A DNA stretch of 64,000 bases from Galdieria partita (taxonomy: Eukaryota > Rhodophyta > Bangiophyceae > Galdieriales > Galdieriaceae), in the NCBI GenBank assembly GCA_025991245.1, contig BQMJ01000013.1, positions 195,001 to 259,000 of the forward strand, given 5' to 3'. Below the pieces are notes generated by a model. That model did not search any database, was not told the DNA's origin, and worked only from the letters and a program-made list of their open reading frames with translations. This document shows, piece by piece, positions 55,133 to 63,522 of the stretch (the stretch's first letter is position 1; each line of letters begins with the position of its first letter). A program made the translations under genes and the position numbers.

Positions 55133-55275
55133 TACCTAGTGGTTATCCTGTTTATCGGATGAGATGGGTGAATTGGTTGCCTTATCCGGAAGCAATGGGC
55201 GAACCTATAAGCGATGAAGGAATCGTGAGATTTGTGGAAGAAAATATTACCTTCGCGAGCCAAAAGATCGTGTAG
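54913..55275 (+). CDS. Thioredoxin-fold protein
   Basis: 120 residues. The thioredoxin start MLVVYFSKPGCPACKF has the active-site C-P-A-C at 11-14, followed by a helix and strand (KAAERIRNKGFRTMEVVY) and a later cis-Pro-like segment (VFFPCIAIIP). It should pass oxidising or reducing equivalents, a natural partner for the Erv1-type oxidase at 41,180, as vaccinia A2.5/G4 are for E10. Its first 220 bp overlap the Nudix gene in a different frame. Confidence 0.78.
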   Translation: MLVVYFSKPGCPACKFTSPKWEKAAERIRNKGFRTMEVVYRPADSSIKKWEFYTVFFPCIAIIPDELAEGIYLVPSGYPVYRMRWVNWLPYPEAMGEPISDEGIVRFVEENITFASQKIV

Positions 55276-55714
55276 GCGAATTTACTACTTCGTTAGGGTA
55301 GAAATTCGTGAAAGAAGGAGGACTTTGAAGAGATAATGGTCGATTGTCTCCACTTTGGGACTGTTCTCCGAATTGAAAAGGCGGCGGAGGAGACACTGCA
55401 TCGTTGAAATGATAAGTTGTGGAAGAACCAGGATTTATTGGTGAAAAGGGGCGAGGTGGTGAATAGACGTAAGCAAAGAAAGGATTGAGCGTTACTATAG
55501 ATGTGAGATGAGGAACAGATGGATTAGCTGCTTGTTCATCATGTATTTGCCATCCAGGACTTTTGGTTTTCCAACAGGCTCTTTTAGCTTGGTTTTCTTC
55601 CAGGCATTCTAAATACTGCTGAATTTCATCATCCTGCATCTGACATACTTTTTTCCATCTACCTGTCAATCGGTCCCTGACAAGGCAAGCTGTTGCCGGG
55701 GTTGAAAAAGGCAT
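55247..55714 (-). CDS. Hypothetical Pro/Ser-rich protein, 155 aa
   Basis: The first 55 residues are compact with four cysteines (ACLVRD, VCQMQ, ECLEEN, ACWK) and may form a small disulfide or zinc unit. The rest is disordered and rich in Pro, Ser, Phe and Asn. No family is recognised. It converges with the thioredoxin gene, sharing 29 bp that contain ttcgc...gcgaa as a weak inverted repeat. Confidence 0.55.
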   Translation of the reverse strand: MPFSTPATACLVRDRLTGRWKKVCQMQDDEIQQYLECLEENQAKRACWKTKSPGWQIHDEQAANPSVPHLTSIVTLNPFFAYVYSPPRPFSPINPGSSTTYHFNDAVSPPPPFQFGEQSQSGDNRPLSLQSPPSFTNFYPNEVVNSPTRSFGSRR

Positions 55715-55719
55715 GTCGT

Positions 55720-56511
55720 TTATTTTAAAGAGTTTCTATGGTAGTTCCTCCAAACGAACTCAATTTGTTTGTCTATTTCTTCTGCTTTGTTGTTGCATTG
55801 AATAGATATCGCCCATATCGCAGCTGCAGTTTCTTCTGCCGTCAGTCTCTGAGAAGAAAAGAACTTAGCCACTTCCTCGAAAGAGCCACGGAATTCTTTT
55901 CGATAATTCGCCAATGTCCGTAAAAAAAAATTTTTCCGAATCTCTCCCCCACTTAAAGGAGAAAATGGTTTGTTGCATTGCGGACATTTGTATTTTTTTG
56001 ATTGAATAGCTGCTTTCAAAATGCAAGTTTTGTGAGCGTAATGGGTGCATTCCATCATTTTGTCGGAAGAAGTTTCGAAACAAAACACACAGGGAGCATC
56101 TTTTGGATGGTCGCAATATTTGGCAGCTTGTTTGAAATGTTCTTTCAAAGGACATTCCCAACAGAAGCATTCGTGATCTTCAGGATAATAGTATTTTAAC
56201 GCTGGTTTGAATAACAACCATCCTTGTTTTTCTGTGTTTAGCATCTCGATGATCGCATAATAGAATTGAGGAATGGGTTGGTCCAACGGAAATTCTTCCT
56301 TTTCAAAATTGGTAAGGTAAGAAGCTAAATATCCTACCAATTCCGTCTTCGTGGTGTTCGTAGGTGCTTTTTGAAAGAATTCGACGATTTCAGTGGCGCA
56401 TTTTGGATGATAAACCAATGATGGCAAAGGTCCAAAAGGTAGAACTCCACAATTTTCGACGGGCTGCTCGCAAATTTGACAAACTAAAGTAGTTGTCATC
56501 TTCGCCGTCAT
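55720..56511 (-). CDS. RING/zinc-binding protein
   Basis: 263 residues from MTAKMTTTLVC; its ATG overlaps the stop of the 56,508 gene (ATGA). An N-terminal zinc-like site (CQICEQPVENC, H-P-K-C), a middle cysteine cluster (ECFCWECP) and a RING (CVFCFETSSDKMMECTHYAHKTC, CPQCNKPF, about 145-190) are present. The RING suggests E3 ubiquitin ligase activity with the viral or host E2. The C-terminal 70 residues are helical. Confidence 0.75.
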   Translation of the reverse strand: MTAKMTTTLVCQICEQPVENCGVLPFGPLPSLVYHPKCATEIVEFFQKAPTNTTKTELVGYLASYLTNFEKEEFPLDQPIPQFYYAIIEMLNTEKQGWLLFKPALKYYYPEDHECFCWECPLKEHFKQAAKYCDHPKDAPCVFCFETSSDKMMECTHYAHKTCILKAAIQSKKYKCPQCNKPFSPLSGGEIRKNFFLRTLANYRKEFRGSFEEVAKFFSSQRLTAEETAAAIWAISIQCNNKAEEIDKQIEFVWRNYHRNSLK

Positions 56512-56870
56512 TTTACCAATATTCCTAACGTTCCTACGAACACAGCGAATAAGGAAGTCAACAACCACTTGGAAGTAACTAAACTTCTAGCACAAAGCGC
56601 TATCAAAATAGCCGAACAAACAATAAGAAAAAGCACAATCCCAGTAGCTTGACTTATAAATTCTTCAAGATTGAGCTTAACAGAATTGTTTCGTGATATC
56701 GCCAATGCCACGTCTCCACTAACGATTTCCAAAGCGGATACGAACAAATACAGCTCTACGGAAATAACTGCAACTACCAACAATGAAATAGTGACGACTT
56801 TGGAATAACGATGAGAAGCTAATTGGAAGACACCAAGAATGATTTCAAGCAGATTCAAAAGAGGCAGCAT
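56508..56870 (-). CDS. Four-span membrane protein, 120 aa
   Basis: Hydrophobic segments at about 3-17, 25-48, 76-92 and 98-117 suggest four spans, with a loop carrying GDVALAISRNNSVKLN. No family is recognised. It starts inside the 3' end of the propeller gene (26-bp overlap) and its stop overlaps the RING gene start, so the three genes are read as one leftward chain. Confidence 0.6.
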   Translation of the reverse strand: MLPLLNLLEIILGVFQLASHRYSKVVTISLLVVAVISVELYLFVSALEIVSGDVALAISRNNSVKLNLEEFISQATGIVLFLIVCSAILIALCARSLVTSKWLLTSLFAVFVGTLGILVK

Positions 56871-57603
56871 TGTCTTTTTCTTTTAACGAAGACGTTATGA
56901 AAGAAAAGCTATCATCGATGTGCCCTCCAACAAGATTTTCGGTCAATGTCGTCGGAAACTGAATGCGATGTCCTCTGAATTGTTCAAATTCGAAAGGTGG
57001 ATACAAGATGCAACTCAAATTACGGATATCCAGCTCTACAGCGAACGGAGTGTACCATCTGATGTCATTTCCTATCGTTGGTCGAAGTTCTACATGATGT
57101 CCTAAAGCTTTTCCATTTAGAAAAGGAGTACCACCTCTGGCATTGCCAATTAACCCTCGATATTTTTTTTCTCCCAGTTCTGTGATGATTTTTCCTTCGA
57201 TAGGGTCGCAAATGAGCACTACCAAAGGCGATATGGAATACACTAGAATAAGGTCATTGGAAGGATATTGATAAGGAGACCAATTTTTTTCATCGTGTCT
57301 CATGAAACCGGAAGGCGGTTTCAAGGGAACAAAACCATCTATCAAATTCCATAAAACCATTTGCTTTTGGTTGTGAAAAATCAGATGAGTCTGTCCTCGA
57401 AATAGAAAGGCTCTCGGATCCTCAAAAGAAAAATCAAATGATTGTTCATGAAAAATCCCATCTTCTTTGGTCCATCGAACGAGATTGGAGAATCCTCTCC
57501 ATGGGGGGTTATTAGGTAGATGAATATCGGGGTGCCATTTCCGAAAATAAATTGTTGAGCCGTCGATTGTTGCTGGAGACATGAGAGAGTCGAATGAAAG
57601 CAT
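56845..57603 (-). CDS. Propeller-type glycan-active protein, paralogue 3
   Basis: 252 residues from ATG at 57,603 (MLSFDSLMSP). It has FEDPRAFLF, EKNWSPYQYP, NARGGTPFL and GGHIDDSFS, the same spaced motifs as the genes at 37,013 and 44,136. A second ATG at 57,582 shares its bases with the start codon of the divergent Mre11-Rad50 gene, so the two 5' ends touch or overlap by 23 bp. Role as for the other paralogues: a probable five-bladed propeller acting on glycans, by motif analogy only. Confidence 0.6.
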   Translation of the reverse strand: MLSFDSLMSPATIDGSTIYFRKWHPDIHLPNNPPWRGFSNLVRWTKEDGIFHEQSFDFSFEDPRAFLFRGQTHLIFHNQKQMVLWNLIDGFVPLKPPSGFMRHDEKNWSPYQYPSNDLILVYSISPLVVLICDPIEGKIITELGEKKYRGLIGNARGGTPFLNGKALGHHVELRPTIGNDIRWYTPFAVELDIRNLSCILYPPFEFEQFRGHRIQFPTTLTENLVGGHIDDSFSFITSSLKEKDNAASFESA

Positions 57604-60511
57604 TTTGGTAAGCTCCAAATTTTTGCTTGTAGGCGATCCTCACTTTCGAGTGAACAATTTGAATGTTTGCCGTGACCTTGTTGCGTTTGTCGCAAGAGTA
57701 GTAGAAGAAGAAAAACCTGATACTGTAGTCATTTTGGGAGATTTACTCCATGACCACTCTGTAGTGAAAACACAGGCATTCGATGTGGCTTGCAAATGGG
57801 TCCATTCATTATCGCTGTCTGTTCGAGTATTTCTCCTAGTTGGAAATCACGACCGGATAAACAACCAAGTTTATCTAACGGATGAACATCCCTTCTTTGC
57901 GCTGTCTAAGATGGATAATGTGACGGTAGTGGATAAGCCTTTTTTTGATGAAAAGACCCGCAGCGTGTTTGTTCCTTATGTTCCAACAGGCAGGTATCAT
58001 GAAGCCATCGAACCTTTTCTTGAGAAATCTCCTGTCTGTTTTTTCTCTCATCAAGAATTTTACGGCGCCAAGTTCTTGACAGGAATTTCGACGACCGGAG
58101 ATCCATGGCCGGAGTCATTTCCGATGAATTTTTCAGGCCACATTCATCTACCACATACTTTACAGAACAATATCGTGTATGTTGGTTCGCCTATACAGCA
58201 TTCATTTGGGGAAGAAAACCAAGAAAAGTCTTTGGTAGTTTTAGAATTTCCTACTTTGGAATGGAAAAGAATTCCGGTGGTTGGTGTAGGCTTTATTCAC
58301 CGTACTTTGGATATCGTGTTGGGAAGAAATGACGTGGATGGCTTACAGCTGCTTGCTCAATCGACAGCCAATAGCAAAGAACGGGTTCGTGTTCGTTTGT
58401 ATGGGTCGACGATGTCAGATCTCAGGGAATTTCATGAGCGTCATTCTGAATATTTGAAGCAAGCAGAAAGCATCGATTATCTCTGTGAAACTCGAATAGA
58501 AATGTCGCAGTTGGACGATTATTCTCGAAGAACCACTCGCTTCGTGGATCATTTTCTGAAGGCTCTTCCAGACCATCTAAAATCTCAGGTATTGGAAGTT
58601 TTTCCGGTGAACGCGGAAAGTACTAGTCGTTCTCATTGTTTTCCCTTACCTGATTTTGATAGTTTCCGAGTTGAACTTGAGAATGTAGGCTGTCACAAAA
58701 AGATGGCATTGAGCTTCCATCGAGGAATCACTCAATTGAGTGCGCCGTCAGGAAGTGGAAAAAGCACGATTCTTTTGGGGGTATTGTTTGCGTTATGCGG
58801 TGGAAAAGTAATTCCGTCCGGGAAGAAAAAAAGCGTGGTTCGTCTTTATTTAGGAGACCGGGTAGTCATTCACCGTTCAAAACGACCGGATATTTTGGAA
58901 TTGTCCTATGATTCCACTATCTTCAAAGATGAAGAAGCAGAACATATGTTGAAAGATTGGTTGTCCGATGACTGGCCGGCCATTTCTTTTGTTTTTCAGC
59001 ATCAACTTTGCAGTTTTTTTTCTTGGACGGCAGAACAGAAGTTAAGTTTTGTAGAACGTTGTCTTCTTGATGGAAAAGAAGCTTCTGATTTGAAGGAAAT
59101 TATCCAACAAAAAATTTCGTATTTCTCCGAAATAGAGAAAAATTGTCAACAGGCTCTGTCTGTTCTTTCTCATGACGAATTCTGTCTGATGATGACGTCG
59201 GCTGGCAACTTCGACTCTGTGAACAAAAAGCTGGAAGAATTAGTTCATGAAGAATCACATTTGATGAATGAATGGAAAAATTGCAGTGACTATTTTTCTA
59301 TTCTGGAAATGATTCACAACTATTCTATTCAGATGAATGAAGCTTCATCTAGGTTGTTGGATCCGAAACAGGCAGAAAAACTCAAAGAACTGTCAAGAAG
59401 ACGGCACATGAGAGACAAACTGGGGGTTATTTCGACCGATTTGGTATCCGAAGCTGTCGAATCTGGTCTTTCGGAGTTGGCTGCACATTGGAACGAATAC
59501 GAAGCTGTAGAAAAGTTTCGAAAACAATACGGATATATTCCTGACAACGCGAAACTTGCTGAATTGGATCGCATGATGTTTTTGGAAGACCACGCCAAGG
59601 CAAAATGCCCGGAATGTAGTACGTCCATTCTTATTTTCATCAACTGGAGAGAAAGAAAAGTTGAAAGATTGGAAAAAGGACTTACTGTTTCCGGTAGTGT
59701 CGTTGCACCTTTGAAGAAGAAGACAGAAAGAGAAGAAGCCGAAAAAATTATCAAACTTCGTTCAACCAAACCACGCTACACAGTGTCAGAATATCAAAAG
59801 GCTTTGCAGTTCAAACAGTTGGGTGAAGTAGCGTCCGATTTTCAATTGACTCTGTTGGCCGGGCATGAAAAGAGCCAATCGACGTTAGATACGCTTAGAG
59901 AACAAAAAGAAAAATTGGAAAAAAAATTGAGTGAACTACCTATTCCTTCTGCTACGTTGGAACAGATAAATGAAAGACTTGGTGTCGTTCGAGCGGAAAT
60001 AGATAAGCTGCGCAATATTTCTCGACTGTCTGTTTTCCGTCCTTTCTTGAACAACAAACTGGAAGCTGCTGAAAACAGGAAATTGTGGTTGGACGTGAAA
60101 AAAAATTTTGAGTCTGCGAGAGAATCTTTTGTCAATTCCAGGCTAGACTACATTAATGCTGAACTTGGAACGATGCTGTCGAGACTGTTTCCTGAAGGAA
60201 TGAAGGGGTATTTTACTTACGGTAGAACTTTTTCGTTAGAAATAGAATGGAAAGACATCACATTTCACAATGGAAAAGGTTTGAGTGGTGGAGAAATGGA
60301 ACGTGTTTCTCTTGCCGTCATGCTAGCATTCAATGCTGCGGTTCGGCCGGCTATCAATTTTCTTCTGCTGGATAAATCTTTTTCTTCTTTGGATGAATGG
60401 AATTTGAGAAAATGTCTGGAAGTCCTGCGTGCAAGTTTTTCTAGTCATATCGTCTGGTCTACCCATCATGACGACTGCCTCGGTGATGAGATTTTGAAGA
60501 TTTGTTCTTAG
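57581..60511 (+). CDS. Mre11-Rad50 (SbcD-SbcC) fusion protein
   Basis: 976 residues in one frame. Residues about 10-230 are an Mre11/SbcD metallophosphoesterase: GDPHFR, GDLLHD, GNHD, SHQEF and GHIH, the five metal-site motifs in order. From about 370 it is a Rad50/SbcC ATPase: P-loop APSGSGKST near 391, coiled arms, a zinc hook CPEC at 676, the ABC signature LSGGE at 901, then LLLDKSFSSLD and the W-S-T-H-H switch. Normally these are two proteins; here nuclease and ATPase are fused and the arms are short (about 200 residues). It should tether and process DNA ends in repair or recombination. The gene looks whole. Confidence 0.92.
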   Translation: MRESNESILVSSKFLLVGDPHFRVNNLNVCRDLVAFVARVVEEEKPDTVVILGDLLHDHSVVKTQAFDVACKWVHSLSLSVRVFLLVGNHDRINNQVYLTDEHPFFALSKMDNVTVVDKPFFDEKTRSVFVPYVPTGRYHEAIEPFLEKSPVCFFSHQEFYGAKFLTGISTTGDPWPESFPMNFSGHIHLPHTLQNNIVYVGSPIQHSFGEENQEKSLVVLEFPTLEWKRIPVVGVGFIHRTLDIVLGRNDVDGLQLLAQSTANSKERVRVRLYGSTMSDLREFHERHSEYLKQAESIDYLCETRIEMSQLDDYSRRTTRFVDHFLKALPDHLKSQVLEVFPVNAESTSRSHCFPLPDFDSFRVELENVGCHKKMALSFHRGITQLSAPSGSGKSTILLGVLFALCGGKVIPSGKKKSVVRLYLGDRVVIHRSKRPDILELSYDSTIFKDEEAEHMLKDWLSDDWPAISFVFQHQLCSFFSWTAEQKLSFVERCLLDGKEASDLKEIIQQKISYFSEIEKNCQQALSVLSHDEFCLMMTSAGNFDSVNKKLEELVHEESHLMNEWKNCSDYFSILEMIHNYSIQMNEASSRLLDPKQAEKLKELSRRRHMRDKLGVISTDLVSEAVESGLSELAAHWNEYEAVEKFRKQYGYIPDNAKLAELDRMMFLEDHAKAKCPECSTSILIFINWRERKVERLEKGLTVSGSVVAPLKKKTEREEAEKIIKLRSTKPRYTVSEYQKALQFKQLGEVASDFQLTLLAGHEKSQSTLDTLREQKEKLEKKLSELPIPSATLEQINERLGVVRAEIDKLRNISRLSVFRPFLNNKLEAAENRKLWLDVKKNFESARESFVNSRLDYINAELGTMLSRLFPEGMKGYFTYGRTFSLEIEWKDITFHNGKGLSGGEMERVSLAVMLAFNAAVRPAINFLLLDKSFSSLDEWNLRKCLEVLRASFSSHIVWSTHHDDCLGDEILKICS

Positions 60512-61166
60512 AGTTCTTACCAGAAAAGGCTGAACTTAAAGAGGAAATGCCTCCTCCAGCGACAACCACGATAGCTAATATGATCAGAAAAGTCGTCAAA
60601 TTACTTCCAGTAGTTTGTTTAGCTTTAGTTGTTTGTGTTGCATCTTGTTTCGCTTGCAAAGTGGAAGAATTTTGTATTGCGCATTTAAGGTTTTCATTGA
60701 GAGTGTTATCGTTGAAAATGCTTCCTAAATAAGTACTGTTTTCTATCAATGTGCATTGAGTGGACAACACTGCCAATTGTTCTGTGCCTATTGAACATCC
60801 TGCTTTTATAGCGGCTGACATCACGTTCCCCAAATCCACACTGTCTTTTTGAACTGTAGTGTTGACCGAAATCTGTCCGATGTCTGAAAGGAAACTTTCA
60901 AGGTTGGTTTCAGTGGAATCTTGGAAAGATTTGGCCACTTGTTGAAGCGACTCTTGAATGGAGTTGTTGAATGTACACTGCAGATTCACCGTCAGCGAAT
61001 TATCATTATCTATGTTCCCCACGAATAGGGAATTTTGGATCGTGAAACAGTCTTTTATCACTTCTACTGTAGGCTTCACTTTGCATTTGTCGACTATTTT
61101 TGCGGCCACATCGTTGGTTTCTGATATCGAATCTTGCTGAACGGATGTAGAAACTGTAGCTCCCAT
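60459..61166 (-). CDS. Myristoylated L1/F9-type membrane protein
   Basis: 235 residues from MGATVSTS, a good N-myristoylation site (Gly2, Ser6 region). Cysteines lie at KCKVKP, DCFTIQ, QCTFNN, GCSIGT, QCTLIE and KCAIQN, a set of six matching the three disulfides of vaccinia L1/F9. A single C-terminal span (about 198-220, LTTFLIILAIVVVAGGGIS) anchors it. The family forms part of the entry-fusion machinery, with disulfides made by the Erv1 pathway. Its leader is aaaaaaaaaacactaaaaac. It converges with the Mre11-Rad50 gene, sharing 53 bp. Confidence 0.88.
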   Translation of the reverse strand: MGATVSTSVQQDSISETNDVAAKIVDKCKVKPTVEVIKDCFTIQNSLFVGNIDNDNSLTVNLQCTFNNSIQESLQQVAKSFQDSTETNLESFLSDIGQISVNTTVQKDSVDLGNVMSAAIKAGCSIGTEQLAVLSTQCTLIENSTYLGSIFNDNTLNENLKCAIQNSSTLQAKQDATQTTKAKQTTGSNLTTFLIILAIVVVAGGGISSLSSAFSGKNSKNKSSKSHHRGSRHDG

Positions 61167-61185
61167 GTTTTTAGTGTTTTTTTTT

Positions 61186-62556
61186 TCAAGACAGAATGAC
61201 ATCCGTCGGAAGATTGAGAAGTGCGTTTTCGGTAAGAGTAGGTGCTTGGAATGCGACGTATCTAGAATTTTTGACGTTGCTAGGTTGAGTGATCCAGTAT
61301 CCAGGCTCGTCCGTAGTTGAGTAGCTTGCTACGTAAACGGTGTCCATGAGAAGAGTATCGATGGAAAGTTGGTCAGTGTTGATATTGTTTTCATTCTTTC
61401 CATTGGCGAAAAGAACATTTTTACAAGACAGTATGTTGATGGAAGCGTTTGAAGAGCTTCCCAACAACCTATTTTGTATAGAGCCTACGCCATTGGCCCA
61501 ATAAGAATCGGTGACCTGTAGCATGTAGTATACGGTGCCTTCGACGCTGATAACGTACAAAAGTCCGCCTGTGATGGTTAGTTGTTGAATGTTTTTGATA
61601 AGAACTGTACCTAGAACGCAGTTTCTAAATTGAATTTGTCCATTAGGGCTGTCCACTATGACTGTGTTGTTGAATTGACATTCTTCTATGAAAGAATCGT
61701 CATTGTACCCCAGATCCATGTCTGTGGCGAAATTCCAAAATCTCAGTTGGAAGTAATGATTTTGCATGCTGCCTCCAATGTATCTTCCATTGGAAGCTTT
61801 GATTCCGTTGATTCCAGCCGTTCCTGCTTGGAATTGAATTCCAGAAATGATAGAATGAGTGAATTGACAGCCATTGCAATCGATCAACCATTCATCAGAC
61901 GGGAAAGAAGAATCAGTGAGTATAACTGAATACGGTTGTCCTGTCAAATAGAAACCTAAGGTGTTTTGGCTACCACCTGGAGACGGAAGCTTGATAGGAC
62001 TTGAGACTTTATAGATTCCTTGTTTCACTAAGATAGGTAGCATCACAACATCAGGACCGTATCCGCTGTTTTTCAGCATTCCATGGTCGTAAGCGTACTG
62101 AATAGCTTCAGCTAAACCGCTAGTAGTTGTTCCTTTGGTATTGGGACCAAAATTTCCTTCAGAATCTGGTCCGTTGGGTGATAAGACCACCGGATAAGAT
62201 GAATTGGAAAATGAAGTAGTTGTTGATTGTTTCTGCAATTTGGAGATTTCCGATTGGAAAATCCAAGCGATCGCTACGATTGCGATTAGAAGAACTCCCA
62301 TGTAAATCCATAAAGCTACATTCATCCAATTCTTTTTTTGGTTGGAGGACGAGGAGGTGGCGGCTGTATTTTTCTGTTTTTTCGTTGTTAAGGAGGAGGA
62401 GGAGGCGGAGGAGGAAGAGGTTGGTTTGTTGAGCGTAACTTTTGACCTGTCGGACACGGGTTCTCCGTAGCCTGGGGTAGGTATGGACAGCGTAAGTTCT
62501 GCTTGAGGTCTGTAACTACTAGGTTTAACGGTAGTAACACCACCACCACCGGACAT
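61186..62556 (-). CDS. Tailspike-like beta-helix type II membrane protein
   Basis: 456 residues from MSGGGGVTT (a longer frame reaches 62,637, but the A-rich leader precedes 62,556). The N-terminal 55 residues equal those of the 28,773 protein. A span follows (about 78-100, NVALWIYMGVLLIAIVAIAW), then a long ectodomain of beta-strand rungs (FRNCVLGTVLIKNIQQLTITGG, NILSCKNVLFANG) that resembles pectate-lyase-like helices of phage tailspikes. It starts with GPNTKGTTTSGLAEAIQYAYDHG, like the N-terminal cap of such domains. It probably binds or cuts glycans on the host. It is the full partner of the chimeric 28,773 gene. Confidence 0.65.
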   Translation of the reverse strand: MSGGGGVTTVKPSSYRPQAELTLSIPTPGYGEPVSDRSKVTLNKPTSSSSASSSSLTTKKQKNTAATSSSSNQKKNWMNVALWIYMGVLLIAIVAIAWIFQSEISKLQKQSTTTSFSNSSYPVVLSPNGPDSEGNFGPNTKGTTTSGLAEAIQYAYDHGMLKNSGYGPDVVMLPILVKQGIYKVSSPIKLPSPGGSQNTLGFYLTGQPYSVILTDSSFPSDEWLIDCNGCQFTHSIISGIQFQAGTAGINGIKASNGRYIGGSMQNHYFQLRFWNFATDMDLGYNDDSFIEECQFNNTVIVDSPNGQIQFRNCVLGTVLIKNIQQLTITGGLLYVISVEGTVYYMLQVTDSYWANGVGSIQNRLLGSSSNASINILSCKNVLFANGKNENNINTDQLSIDTLLMDTVYVASYSTTDEPGYWITQPSNVKNSRYVAFQAPTLTENALLNLPTDVILS

Positions 62557-62588
62557 ACTGACTGTGTTGTTTTTTCTTTTTAGAGGAT

Positions 62589-62870
62589 TTATTCGTAGCA
62601 GAGATAGTCCATTTTTGAATCGTAGAGGAAGGTACATTGAGTAAGCAAATCGTTGGTTCTGTCGATGATTTGTTGGTTACTTATATGATTGAGTGTTTTT
62701 TCTGTAGTTTCCCATGCGTATTCTATGGTAGAATTAAGTTGGACGAGGTCGGTACATGAATTTGATTTATCGATAGCTTCTTTCAAAGAAATAAGTAGAA
62801 ACCAAGGCGAAGAATGGACAGGGATGAAATAGGACGATGATGACGATGCGTTATTTTCCTGTGCGGGCAT
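62589..62870 (-). CDS. Hypothetical protein, 93 aa (copy 2)
   Basis: Identical to the 29,186-29,467 gene: Ser-rich start, helical domain, two cysteines, no span. It lies just upstream of the tailspike-like gene start in the leftward direction, as it does of the 28,773 gene in copy 1. Confidence 0.6.
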   Translation of the reverse strand: MPAQENNASSSSSYFIPVHSSPWFLLISLKEAIDKSNSCTDLVQLNSTIEYAWETTEKTLNHISNQQIIDRTNDLLTQCTFLYDSKMDYLCYE

Positions 62871-62873
62871 CTT

Positions 62874-63458
62874 TTATATTTTTTGGAAAACGATGGTATT
62901 TGCGCCTGCCCATATTTTGTGATAATTATTCATTGAGCTTATATGCCCAGCTAAATGGGTAGGACCGATCCATGAAGGGACGTCGTCCATGATAAGGAAG
63001 CTTCCTGTATGAAGGAAAAGGTCGAATTTTCTGAATTCTTCCATCATGTAATACAGATCGTGGTCGCCGTCTAGATAGAGGAGGGAGATAGGTAGTTCCC
63101 AATGACAGTCGACGGATTTTTCTTTATGTATTTGTATGGGTAGTTGAAGGTTATTCATATTCTTCTGGAATTCTTGGTAGAGGTCGAAATGGTTTTCCCG
63201 AATTGTGTCTTCATGGAAGGCGTCATTAGGTGTTCCTTGGAAGGTATCTATAGCATGCAAAATTTTTCCAGGATATTTTTTCTGGAGAAGCAAAGCGAAG
63301 AAAGCGGTAGATCTTCCCATCCAAGATCCAATTTCTACCCATTCTCCTTGGCTAATATCATTGTCAGTTTTCATGAGTATGTCATATAGCTGACTAGCTG
63401 TTTCCTTGTTGAACCATCCCTGTATTGCATGCACCTTTTCCCATAAGTTTTCATCCAT
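62874..63458 (-). CDS. Class I SAM-dependent methyltransferase (copy 2)
   Basis: Identical to the 29,471-30,055 gene, with the same SAM loop (EIGSWMGRST), LHAIDTFQG and LYLDGDHD blocks. If both copies are real, dosage is doubled with no sequence divergence. Its partner genes on both sides are duplicated as well. Confidence 0.82.
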   Translation of the reverse strand: MDENLWEKVHAIQGWFNKETASQLYDILMKTDNDISQGEWVEIGSWMGRSTAFFALLLQKKYPGKILHAIDTFQGTPNDAFHEDTIRENHFDLYQEFQKNMNNLQLPIQIHKEKSVDCHWELPISLLYLDGDHDLYYMMEEFRKFDLFLHTGSFLIMDDVPSWIGPTHLAGHISSMNNYHKIWAGANTIVFQKI

Positions 63459-63522
63459 GTTTCTTTTTACGTACGGAAAGGAAAGAAGCTAGAAGTTTAA
63501 AAAAAAAAGAAGAGAAAGAGGG

